From: Lachnospiraceae bacterium
GTDB lineage: Bacteria; Bacillota; Clostridia; Lachnospirales; Lachnospiraceae
Direction: 5' to 3'
DNA: 17,031 nucleotides
Assembly (NCBI GenBank): GCA_021153325.1
Contig: JAGKTQ010000048.1
Coordinates: forward strand, 1-17,031
Within the stretch, counting starts at the first letter, position 1; every line of letters begins with the position of its first letter. Both the position numbers and the translations under genes were made by a program. The notes beneath the pieces are model-generated. The model was not told the DNA's origin. It saw only the letters and a program-made list of their open reading frames with translations, and ran no database searches. Below, in pieces: positions 1 through 6,050 of this stretch.

Positions 1-25
1 CAGAAGAGAAAGAAACAGGAAATAA

Positions 26-97
26 GGCTCCATGGTCAAGCGGTTAAGACATCGCCCTTTCACGGCGGTAACACGGGTTCGATTCCCGTTGGAGTCA
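26..97 (+). tRNA. tRNA-Glu (anticodon UUC)
   Basis: A 72-base cloverleaf is visible. The 7-bp acceptor stem GGCTCCA/TGGAGTC has one G-U pair. The anticodon stem TCGCC/GGCGG encloses the loop CTTTCAC, which places anticodon TTC (reads GAA/GAG). The T arm contains the canonical GGTTCGATTCC. The CCA tail is not encoded. It is followed 17 bases later by tRNA-Cys, and the two are probably one transcript. Confidence 0.96.
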
Positions 98-114
98 TTA
101 AAACAATTAAATAA

Positions 115-185
115 GGCGCCATGGCCAAGTGGTAAGGCAAAGGTCTGCAACACCTCTATCACCAGTTCGAATCTGGTTGGCGCCT
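115..185 (+). tRNA. tRNA-Cys (anticodon GCA)
   Basis: The acceptor stem GGCGCCA (115-121) pairs perfectly with TGGCGCC (178-184). The anticodon loop CTGCAAC gives GCA, and the T loop is AGTTCGAATCT. The discriminator base at 185 is T (U73), the known identity element of tRNA-Cys. CCA is not encoded. Confidence 0.96.
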
Positions 186-194
186 CTTTAGGAT

Positions 195-227
195 AAAACC
201 TCAAAGAATTTTCTTTGAGGTTTTATT
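195..227 (+). terminator. Rho-independent terminator of the tRNA pair
   Basis: A perfect stem of about 14 bp (AAAACCTCAAAGAA with TTCTTTGAGGTTTT) has a very short T-only loop and ends in T residues. It lies 10 bases after tRNA-Cys. The left arm starts with an A run, so it could also act on the minus strand. Confidence 0.85.
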
Positions 228-341
228 ATGATAGCACTCTTTTGATATATTAGATATATTATCCTATGTGAAGTGTGCCCCCAAGTTAGAGAAAAGAGTA
301 CTCTGATGATATTCGAAAGATACTTAAAGTAGAGTAAAAAA

Positions 342-380
342 TGCCGCAAGATACTTTTTATAGTATCTTGCGGTACTTTT
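342..380. terminator. Bidirectional terminator between tRNAs and CPBP gene
   Basis: The 12-bp perfect stem CCGCAAGATACT/AGTATCTTGCGG (344-355, 362-373) has a 6-base loop. On the plus side it is followed by TACTTTTATTTT. On the minus side the preceding AAAAAAT reads as a T run. It sits a few bases beyond the stop codon of the minus-strand CPBP gene, so its main job is probably to end that transcript. Confidence 0.85.
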
Positions 381-383
381 ATT

Positions 384-1304
384 TTATAGTAACAATTGAA
401 TTATGATCACAGCAATCCAAACTACAGAAAAAGCAATCATTCCGGCATTCAACATGACTACCTGGAAGCACTGACCTTTTGGAATGACCGTTTCACTGAC
501 ATTGCAGACAAATTTCTTGCGGTTTACGATCAGCAGAACAATTCCAGTAACAATCATAGCTAACATAAGAAGTGTATAGATTGTAAAAATGATCGTTCCA
601 GTTTGTTCAAGCATGATAGAGCCAAGAACAGATCCTATGAAATTAATTCCCATATGTAATGTAACAACATAAAGTAAGTTTCTTGTTCTTGTATAAATAA
701 AAGCGAAAAAGCATCCTAAAGCAAACGCGTAAACGAACTGATTTAAGTTTGCGTGAAATAATCCAAACATAAAGCCAGAAAGAAGAATGGCAACTTTCTC
801 ACCATATTTGGAAACGCGGTCTACCAACAGCTTACGGAAAATGATTTCTTCTATAACGGGAGCACAGATTACTGCAATGAAGAAGGTCGTAAGTGGGTTC
901 GCAGTAGTGGCAATATCAGCCATAGCATTTTGTACACTTCCATTTTTCAGTATTCCAATAATATTTGTGATAATTAGACCAATTACATTACATATATACA
1001 TACAGGCATAGCACATAACCAAAGTCATGATCCATTTTCCGACCGACATTTTTTTCTTTTCCGGAACCGGATCGGAAGGAATGCGGCAAATTAAAAATAT
1101 AGTGATTGGTACACCGACTAAATACATAGGAAGCATGGAAGCCAAAAGGCTGCCATCATAGTTCGTAACAAGTTTCGGTGCGATAAGTGCAATTACATTG
1201 TAAAAAATCAGCTGAGAAGCAATCATAATAATAGTTCCGGCTAAATACAAAAAGCCAATTTTTGAAAAAAGTTTTTTCGTGTTTTTCTTTAATTCTGTTT
1301 CCAT
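384..1304 (-). CDS. CPBP-family intramembrane metalloprotease-like membrane protein
   Basis: The 306-residue, very hydrophobic protein has about eight predicted membrane segments. Its C-terminal half has the three signatures of the CPBP (Abi/Rce1-like) family, PF02517: EEIIFR at residues 152-157 (two Glu and Arg), FGLFH at 180-184, and HMGIN at 217-221 (His and Asn). These residues form the presumed metal site in characterised relatives such as Rce1. Family members process prenylated or peptide substrates or serve in bacteriocin self-immunity; the substrate here cannot be read from sequence. The start ATG has AGGAG about 8 bases upstream on the minus strand. It is a single-gene unit with its own terminator at 342-380, and its upstream region carries two inverted repeats (1346-1422). 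All motif residues are intact, so it is probably active. Confidence 0.9.
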   Translation of the reverse strand: METELKKNTKKLFSKIGFLYLAGTIIMIASQLIFYNVIALIAPKLVTNYDGSLLASMLPMYLVGVPITIFLICRIPSDPVPEKKKMSVGKWIMTLVMCYACMYICNVIGLIITNIIGILKNGSVQNAMADIATTANPLTTFFIAVICAPVIEEIIFRKLLVDRVSKYGEKVAILLSGFMFGLFHANLNQFVYAFALGCFFAFIYTRTRNLLYVVTLHMGINFIGSVLGSIMLEQTGTIIFTIYTLLMLAMIVTGIVLLIVNRKKFVCNVSETVIPKGQCFQVVMLNAGMIAFSVVWIAVIIIQLLL

Positions 1305-1345
1305 AAATATCTCCTTTTCTAAAATCCTCTTTTAATCCCTTTTAC

Positions 1346-1371
1346 AATATACATATGCAGGAATGTATATT
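1346..1371. promoter_or_regulatory. Operator-like inverted repeat upstream of CPBP gene
   Basis: AATATACAT (1346-1354) and ATGTATATT (1363-1371) are perfect 9-bp inverted arms separated by 8 bases. On the minus strand this lies about 42-67 bases before the CPBP start, where a promoter is expected; a weak TTGCAA / TATGTA pair overlaps it. The size and symmetry suit a dimeric repressor site. No regulator gene is adjacent, so the partner is unknown. Confidence 0.45.
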
Positions 1372-1422
1372 TTGCAAGATATGTCGAGTTGAAACATGTC
1401 GACACTCGACATATCTTGCAAA
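1371..1422. repeat. 19-bp perfect inverted repeat (hairpin) with TGTCGA motifs
   Basis: TTTGCAAGATATGTCGAGT (1371-1389) pairs perfectly with 1404-1422 across a 14-base centre that contains a further TGTCGAC. There is no T run on either side, so it is not an ordinary terminator. It abuts the 9-bp inverted repeat at 1346-1371. It could be a cruciform or protein site, a structured 5' leader of the CPBP transcript, or a small decayed mobile-element remnant. Confidence 0.7.
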
Positions 1423-1515
1423 GTAATACTAATTTATTTGGAGAAAGATGTCAAGAGAAAAATTTTATTTTACCGAATTGGGATTAATGAAGTAGAAAAA
1501 CAACCCCAATATTAC

Positions 1516-1544
1516 TTGAACTCGCAGAAAAAGTGTGCTAGAGT
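1516..1544 (+). promoter_or_regulatory. Predicted sigma-A promoter of the ABC exporter operon
   Basis: TTGAAC (1516-1521), a 17-base spacer, then TAGAGT (1539-1544). The expected start is near 1551, inside the left arm of the hairpin at 1547-1584. It is the best promoter I see ahead of the ATPase gene. Confidence 0.5.
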
Positions 1545-1546
1545 AG

Positions 1547-1588
1547 AAATCACCCTCGCTTGAAAGAGAAGTGAGTGGTGATTTTTTA
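1547..1588 (+). terminator. Leader terminator / possible attenuator before ABC exporter
   Basis: AAATCACC (1547-1554) pairs with GGTGATTT (1577-1584). Weaker inner pairing (CTT/AAG) is followed by a T run to 1587. No gene precedes it on the plus strand. It sits directly at the predicted transcription start and about 120 bases before the ATPase start codon, so premature termination control of the operon is possible. I could not match it to a known riboswitch or T-box. Confidence 0.55.
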
Positions 1589-1619
1589 CAATTTAATACT
1601 TACCTGCGGTTTTCTTTAA

Positions 1620-1644
1620 AAAGGTCATTCGGAAACTGACCTTT
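1620..1644 (+). other. Second hairpin in the exporter leader
   Basis: AAAGGTCA (1620-1627) and TGACCTTT (1637-1644) form a perfect 8-bp stem with a 9-base loop. There is no T run on the plus side. Read on the minus strand it is followed by TTTTTA and could be a weak terminator. It may be part of the leader RNA fold. Confidence 0.45.
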
Positions 1645-1706
1645 ACTGAGAAAGCAGACCGACTTGGCAAGATATTGAAAAATATTACTACCAGGAGGAA
1701 GCAAAC

Positions 1707-2495
1707 ATGATTGAAATGTCTCATGTAAGCAAGACTTACAAAGTCTCTAAACGTGATGCAGGGGCAGTCTCTGCATTAAAAAGCATATTCCATAGGGAGT
1801 ATGAGCAGGTTCATGCGTTGAAAGACGTATCTTTTACCATTCAGGATGGAGAAATGGTGGGTTATATTGGCCCGAATGGAGCAGGAAAAAGCTCTACTAT
1901 TAAAATCCTAAGTGGTATTCTGACACCGGACGAGGGAACTTGTCTTATCAATGGACTTAATCCATGGAAAGACCGTATCCGGCATGTAAAAGAAATCGGA
2001 GTCGTATTCGGACAGCGAAGCCAGTTGTGGTGGGATGTGCCAGTAATTGATTCCTACGAACTTCTAAAGGATATTTATCGTATTCCAAAATCAGTTTATG
2101 AACAAAATAAGGACGAACTGACAGAGCTTTTGAACTTAGGTGAGTTATTGAGAACACCTGCAAGGCAGTTGTCGTTGGGGCAGCGAATGCGCTGTGAAAT
2201 TGCAGCTTCCCTATTACATAGTCCCAAAATCTTATTTCTGGATGAGCCGACCATTGGACTGGATGCAGTTTCTAAATTGGCGGTGCGGGAATTCATTTTA
2301 AATCACAACAAAAAACATAAAACAACTGTAATTTTAACAACCCATGATATGCAGGACATTGAAGCGTTGACGGAGCGTATTATCTTAATTGGAAAAGGGC
2401 AGATTTTGCTGGATGGCACGATTGATGACATTAAGAATGGAAATGAAAACATGGACGAAGCATTAGCGGCACTCTACCAAAAATATGAAATTTAG
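1707..2495 (+). CDS. ABC-2 type exporter, ATP-binding protein
   Basis: This 262-residue ATPase energises export of an unknown substrate with the two permeases that follow. The motifs are complete: Walker A GPNGAGKS (55-62), Q-loop Q103, ABC signature LSLGQR (155-160), Walker B ILFLDE (175-180) and switch histidine H213. The signature LSLGQR and the early insertion around residues 13-33 (KVSKRDAGAVSALKSIFHREYEQVHALKDVSF) fit the COG4586-type ATPases that accompany PF06182 permeases. AGGAGG lies about 10 bases before the ATG. The next gene starts 12 bases after its stop, so this is the first gene of a three-gene operon, preceded by a structured leader. Related Streptomyces systems are annotated as antibiotic or natural-product exporters, but the substrate here is not determinable. 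Confidence 0.93.
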   Translation: MIEMSHVSKTYKVSKRDAGAVSALKSIFHREYEQVHALKDVSFTIQDGEMVGYIGPNGAGKSSTIKILSGILTPDEGTCLINGLNPWKDRIRHVKEIGVVFGQRSQLWWDVPVIDSYELLKDIYRIPKSVYEQNKDELTELLNLGELLRTPARQLSLGQRMRCEIAASLLHSPKILFLDEPTIGLDAVSKLAVREFILNHNKKHKTTVILTTHDMQDIEALTERIILIGKGQILLDGTIDDIKNGNENMDEALAALYQKYEI

Positions 2496-2507
2496 GGAGG
2501 TGCAAAT

Positions 2508-3311
2508 ATGAAAAAATATTTTTCTTTTTTTAAGCTTCGTTTTTCTATGGGACTGCAATATAGAACAGCGGCTTTTGCTGGAATTGCCACACAGTTCGTA
2601 TGGGGTTCTATGGAAATACTAATGTTCAGAGCTTTTTATGAAGCGGATGCGTCCGCATTTCCAATGACATTGCAGGCGACCTGTTCTTATGTGTGGATGC
2701 AGCAGGCATTTCTAGCACTTTTCATGGCATGGTTTATGGAAAATGAAATTTTTGATTCGATTGTAGACGGAAATATTTCTTATGAGCTATGCAGACCGAT
2801 CAATGTATATGATATGTGGTTCGCGAGAAGTACAGCAAATCGGTTTTCGAGGGCGATTTTGCGGTGTTTCCCAGTCCTGATCTTTAGTGCATTTTTGCCG
2901 GCACCTTTTGGTATTATGGCGCCGGTCAGTGTCAGCGCTTTTGTGTGGTTTTTGATCACACTGATTTTGGGAGCATTAGTAACAATAGCATTTTGTATGT
3001 TAGTTTATATGACTTGCTTTTTTACAGTGTCGTCGTTAGGGGTGCGGATGGTCGCAGTATCGGTTGTAGAATTTTTTCAAGGCGGTGTCATACCGATTCC
3101 ATTCTTTCCTGAAAAGCTGCAAAAGGTTATGGAGCTTTTGCCTTTTGCATCCATGCAGAATGTAGCATTGCGTATTTACAGTGGTGATCTTGCGGGTGTA
3201 CAGATGAAGAAAGCCATTATTTTGCAAGTGTTTTGGCTGGTGGTGCTAGTAGCAATTGGGAAAGGCATCAATCGGCTTGCCATGAAAAAGATCGTTATTC
3301 AAGGAGGTTGA
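2508..3311 (+). CDS. ABC-2 family permease (PF06182-like), first subunit
   Basis: The 267-residue integral membrane protein has about six hydrophobic segments. The cytoplasmic loop DGNISYELCRPINVYDMWFAR (about residues 88-108) matches the D-G-x-I-x-x-L-x-R-P-x-x signature of PF06182 permeases, and a related loop occurs in the next gene. GGGAGGTG directly follows the stop of the ATPase gene and serves this ATG, which shows tight translational linkage. It probably forms a heterodimeric channel with the product of 3316-4101. No substrate can be assigned. Confidence 0.85.
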   Translation: MKKYFSFFKLRFSMGLQYRTAAFAGIATQFVWGSMEILMFRAFYEADASAFPMTLQATCSYVWMQQAFLALFMAWFMENEIFDSIVDGNISYELCRPINVYDMWFARSTANRFSRAILRCFPVLIFSAFLPAPFGIMAPVSVSAFVWFLITLILGALVTIAFCMLVYMTCFFTVSSLGVRMVAVSVVEFFQGGVIPIPFFPEKLQKVMELLPFASMQNVALRIYSGDLAGVQMKKAIILQVFWLVVLVAIGKGINRLAMKKIVIQGG

Positions 3312-3315
3312 CATC

Positions 3316-4101
3316 ATGTGGAATAGTCTGCAATTATATGCACATTATTTTAAAATACAATTTCATAGTGCAATGGAATATAAGACATCATTTATATTGA
3401 CCTGTATCGGGCAGTTCTTAGTATCTTTTAATGTATTTTTAGGTGTATTTTTTATGTTTAAAAGATTTCATAATGTAAGTGGTTATACTTACAGTGAGGT
3501 AATGCTCTGCTTTGGTATTACTTTGATGGAATTTTCGATAGCAGAATCTGTGGCACGCGGATTTGATACATTTCCATCCATGATCGCAAATGGAGTATTT
3601 GACCACATTATGGTGCGACCGCGGAATGAAATCTTACAAGTGCTCGGACAAAAAATTGAGTTTACAAGAATCGGGAGAATTTTGCAGGCGGTGGTGATGT
3701 TTTCTTATGGGATTATGAAAAGCGGGGTACAGTGGAGTCTGGCGAAAGTAGGGACAGTGCTTTTTATGCTGCTTGGGGGAGCGGCATTGTTCTGTGGGAT
3801 ATTCCTAATTTATGCTGCAATCTGTTTTTTTACTTTGGAAGGACTGGAAATTATGAATATTCTCACGGATGGAGCAAGGGAGTATGGGAAATATCCGGTC
3901 AATATTTATGGGAAAAAGGTATTGTTCATTTGTACCTTTTTCGTACCATATGCATTGATACAGTATTATCCACTGCTATACCTTTTAGATAAGGGTGCAT
4001 GGTGGTATACACTTTTGCCGGCAGGGGGCTTCTTATTTTTACTTCCATGTTACGGACTGTGGCGGTTGGGTTTATCGCACTACAAATCCGTTGGCTCTTA
4101 A
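3316..4101 (+). CDS. ABC-2 family permease (PF06182-like), second subunit
   Basis: The 261-residue membrane protein has about six hydrophobic segments and the loop NGVFDHIMVRPRNEILQVLGQKIE (about residues 95-118). That is the same position and pattern (x-G-x-x-D-x-x-x-x-R-P) as in its partner, which suggests an old duplication. It starts 4 bases after the previous stop, with GGAGG overlapping that stop. It is the last gene of the exporter operon. No clear hairpin terminator follows, so some read-through into the DUF218 gene is possible. Confidence 0.85.
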   Translation: MWNSLQLYAHYFKIQFHSAMEYKTSFILTCIGQFLVSFNVFLGVFFMFKRFHNVSGYTYSEVMLCFGITLMEFSIAESVARGFDTFPSMIANGVFDHIMVRPRNEILQVLGQKIEFTRIGRILQAVVMFSYGIMKSGVQWSLAKVGTVLFMLLGGAALFCGIFLIYAAICFFTLEGLEIMNILTDGAREYGKYPVNIYGKKVLFICTFFVPYALIQYYPLLYLLDKGAWWYTLLPAGGFLFLLPCYGLWRLGLSHYKSVGS

Positions 4102-4230
4102 AACATTAAAAAAATTAAGAAATTATACAGAACCTGGTAAGAATTAGGTGCTAAAATGGCAAAGAACAATGAAAAATGATAGGAAAATACAAAAAGGGGA
4201 ATGTGAAAAGGCATGGAACGAAGGATAGCG

Positions 4231-4986
4231 ATGGATTGGAATAAGAGGTTAAAAATATTTTGTTTTACAATGGGAGGACTATGTATTTTTTATTTTTGCG
4301 TACTTGCGGTTTTTGTAGGGCTTTCTACAAAATTTAATTACGCTTGGCTGGCACTCGGATTGTGTCTACTTGCAGCGGGAGCATTGCTTGCAAAAAAGAA
4401 AGTGCTATTTTCAAGATCCGTAAGGAAAGTACTTGGTATTGTATTGGCAGTAGGAATGATTCTCTTCCTTAATATAGAAGGTTTGATCGTATCAGGATTT
4501 TTTGAATCTGGCGAGGAAAACTTAGATTACTTGATCATACTCGGCGCGCAGATCAAGGAAGATGGACCGAGTAATATTTTAAAGGCGAGGTTGGATTGTG
4601 CAATGGAATACCTTGAGGAAAATCCGGAAACAAAAGTCGTTGTTTCCGGAGGACAGGGAAGTGACGAGCCTATGAGTGAGGCCGAGAGAATGAGAGATTA
4701 TCTGGTGCAGAACGGAATCGCAGAAGAGCGAATTTTGATAGAAGATAATTCTGTAAATACAAAACAGAATTTGAACTTTAGTGCAGAATATATTAATATA
4801 GAGGAAGACACAGTCGGAATTGTTACCAGTAATTTTCATGTATATAGAAGCGTAAAGCTTGCCGAAAATCAGGGTTACGAAAATGTATGCGGAATTTCCG
4901 CAAAATCACATACTTTCCTTTTACCGGCGAATATGTTAAGAGAGTTTGTATGTGTTGTCTATTATGGATTGACGGGAAACCTGTAG
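4231..4986 (+). CDS. DUF218 (YdcF/SanA-like) membrane-anchored protein
   Basis: The protein has 251 residues. Three N-terminal membrane helices (about 8-30, 36-54 and 66-88) precede an extracytoplasmic or cytoplasmic DUF218 domain (about 98-245). Family motifs visible are YLIILGA (100-106), ARL (119-121), VSGGQG (138-143), SEAERM (149-154), EDNSVNTKQN (171-180) and TSNFHVYRS (199-207). Family members such as SanA and YdcF are linked to envelope integrity, but the reaction is unknown. The ATG at 4231 is preferred because AAGGA sits 5 bases upstream. An in-frame ATG at 4213 would add six residues and has a poorly spaced GGGGA. It lies 36 bases before the sirtuin gene and is probably co-transcribed. 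Confidence 0.88.
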   Translation: MDWNKRLKIFCFTMGGLCIFYFCVLAVFVGLSTKFNYAWLALGLCLLAAGALLAKKKVLFSRSVRKVLGIVLAVGMILFLNIEGLIVSGFFESGEENLDYLIILGAQIKEDGPSNILKARLDCAMEYLEENPETKVVVSGGQGSDEPMSEAERMRDYLVQNGIAEERILIEDNSVNTKQNLNFSAEYINIEEDTVGIVTSNFHVYRSVKLAENQGYENVCGISAKSHTFLLPANMLREFVCVVYYGLTGNL

Positions 4987-5022
4987 ATTCGGCTTGCGAG
5001 AGTGCTTAGAAACGGAGTAGCG

Positions 5023-5745
5023 ATGGAGCATCAAGCAGAATTGGAACAGTTGAAAAAATGGATTGATGAAAGTGACAATATTGTATTTTTTGGAGGTGCT
5101 GGCGTATCTACAGAGAGTGGCATACCGGATTTCAGAAGCGTAGATGGTCTGTATAATCAAACTTACGATTATCCACCGGAGACAATATTGAGTCATACAT
5201 TTTATAGACGTCATACGGAGGAATTTTACAGATTTTATCGTGACAAAATGTTGTTTACAGGCGCGGAACCGAACAAGGCACATTTGAAACTTGCTGAATG
5301 GGAAAAGCAGGGCAAGCTAAAAGCGGTTATTACACAAAATATTGATGGACTTCATCAGAAGGCGGGTAGCAAAGAAGTTTTAGAGCTGCATGGCAGTGTT
5401 TTACGAAATTATTGTGAAAGCTGTGGAAAGTTTTATGATATGGATTATATAATTCATTCGGACAAAGTTCCAAAGTGTGAGTGTGGCGGTGGCGTGAAGC
5501 CGGACGTTGTTTTGTATGAAGAAGGGCTTTCACAGGAAACTTTGCAGAAATCGGTTGATTATATCAGCCATGCTGATGTTCTGATCATTGGAGGCACATC
5601 GCTTGCCGTGTATCCGGCAGCAGGACTGGTCGATTATTACCGTGGAAATAAATTAGTTTTAATTAACAGAACACCAACACCGAAAGACAAAATGGCAAAC
5701 TTAGTAGTGTATGGAAGTATCGGAGAAATTTTGGGAGCGTTATAA
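5023..5745 (+). CDS. Sirtuin (Sir2-family NAD-dependent protein deacylase)
   Basis: The 240-residue enzyme removes acetyl or other acyl groups from lysines using NAD+, releasing nicotinamide and O-acyl-ADP-ribose. The Rossmann fold is marked by GGAGVSTESGIPDFR (24-38). TQNIDGLHQKAG is at 104-115, the catalytic His of HGS is 123, and the zinc ligands are probably C131, C134, C152 and C154. GTSL (191-194) and INR (215-217) bind NAD. The second zinc pair is C-x-C rather than C-x-x-C, and KPDVVLYEE replaces the more usual NVVFFGE, as I recall from clostridial class-U-like sirtuins. The ATG at 5023 has GGAG 5 bases upstream. A GTG at 5002 in the same frame has no ribosome site. Its stop overlaps the start of the DUF951 gene. 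Confidence 0.94.
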   Translation: MEHQAELEQLKKWIDESDNIVFFGGAGVSTESGIPDFRSVDGLYNQTYDYPPETILSHTFYRRHTEEFYRFYRDKMLFTGAEPNKAHLKLAEWEKQGKLKAVITQNIDGLHQKAGSKEVLELHGSVLRNYCESCGKFYDMDYIIHSDKVPKCECGGGVKPDVVLYEEGLSQETLQKSVDYISHADVLIIGGTSLAVYPAAGLVDYYRGNKLVLINRTPTPKDKMANLVVYGSIGEILGAL

Positions 5746-5927
5746 TGGATATTAAGGTTGGAAATATTGTCAGATTAAAGAAAAAGCATCCTTGTGGCAG
5801 CAGTGAATGGGAAGTGCTCCGTATCGGAGCGGACTTTAGATTGAAATGTATGGGATGTGGACACCAGATTATGATCGCACGTAAACTGGTGGAAAAAAAC
5901 GTGAAAGAAATCAAGGAAAAAGCTTGA
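5745..5927 (+). CDS. DUF951 small protein
   Basis: The 60-residue protein matches the whole length of the DUF951 family (PF06107): VGNIVRLKKKHPCGSSEWEV (5-24), then a C-x-x-C pair in LKCMGCGHQIMIAR. The pattern HPCG followed by CxGCG suggests metal or nucleic-acid binding, but no function is established. Its ATG shares one base with the sirtuin stop (TAATG), so the two are translationally coupled. It is the last gene before the terminator at 5951. Confidence 0.92.
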   Translation: MDIKVGNIVRLKKKHPCGSSEWEVLRIGADFRLKCMGCGHQIMIARKLVEKNVKEIKEKA

Positions 5928-5950
5928 AATGTTTTGAAAATCTTGAGTTA

Positions 5951-5997
5951 AACTGCATTATCTTACTATTTTTGTAGTAGATAATGCAGTTTTTTTG
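5951..5997 (+). terminator. Strong terminator after DUF218-sirtuin-DUF951 operon
   Basis: AACTGCATTATCTTACTA (5951-5968) pairs with TAGTAGATAATGCAGTT (5975-5991) with one bulged base, and is followed by seven T. It lies 24 bases after the DUF951 stop and closes the operon. Confidence 0.92.
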
Positions 5998-6005
5998 TTT
6001 TAGAG

Positions 6006-6050
6006 AATTTGTCGAATTTATGTCTTCAATGTCGTTAGTGTATAATTTTA
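6006..6050 (+). promoter_or_regulatory. Promoter-like region with a Spo0A-box-like site
   Basis: A perfect -10 hexamer TATAAT (6041-6046) is preceded about 25 bases upstream by TGTCGAA (6010-6016), which matches the Spo0A box consensus exactly. Two further TGTC tetramers start at 6021 and 6030. There is no good -35 hexamer, as in activator-dependent promoters. The only plus-strand gene downstream is a truncated transposase, so it may be a promoter orphaned by the insertion or deletion. A related block lies at 7505-7548. Confidence 0.4.

Larger units (their letters stand above)
1305..1706. other. 400-base non-coding interval between divergent genes
   Basis: No convincing coding sequence lies here. 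The left half (1346-1422) contains two adjoining inverted repeats upstream of the CPBP gene. The right half contains a promoter, a hairpin with a T run, and a second hairpin, forming the leader of the ABC exporter operon. Each is listed separately. The 90 bases from about 1423 to 1515 show nothing I can name. Confidence 0.7.

Noticed and set aside
1..25. Possible 3' end of an upstream gene (a reading frame ends in TAA at 23-25).
   Set aside because: Only seven codons are visible, another frame is also open, and nothing can be recognised in either.
787..1011. Plus-strand open frame inside the CPBP gene.
   Set aside because: It is antisense to a protein with all family motifs, has no ribosome site, and its hydrophobicity mirrors the real gene.
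4936..5283. Minus-strand open frame of 115 codons spanning the DUF218-sirtuin junction.
   Set aside because: It overlaps two well-supported genes, lacks a ribosome site and has low-complexity Cys/His/Tyr-rich content typical of antisense frames.
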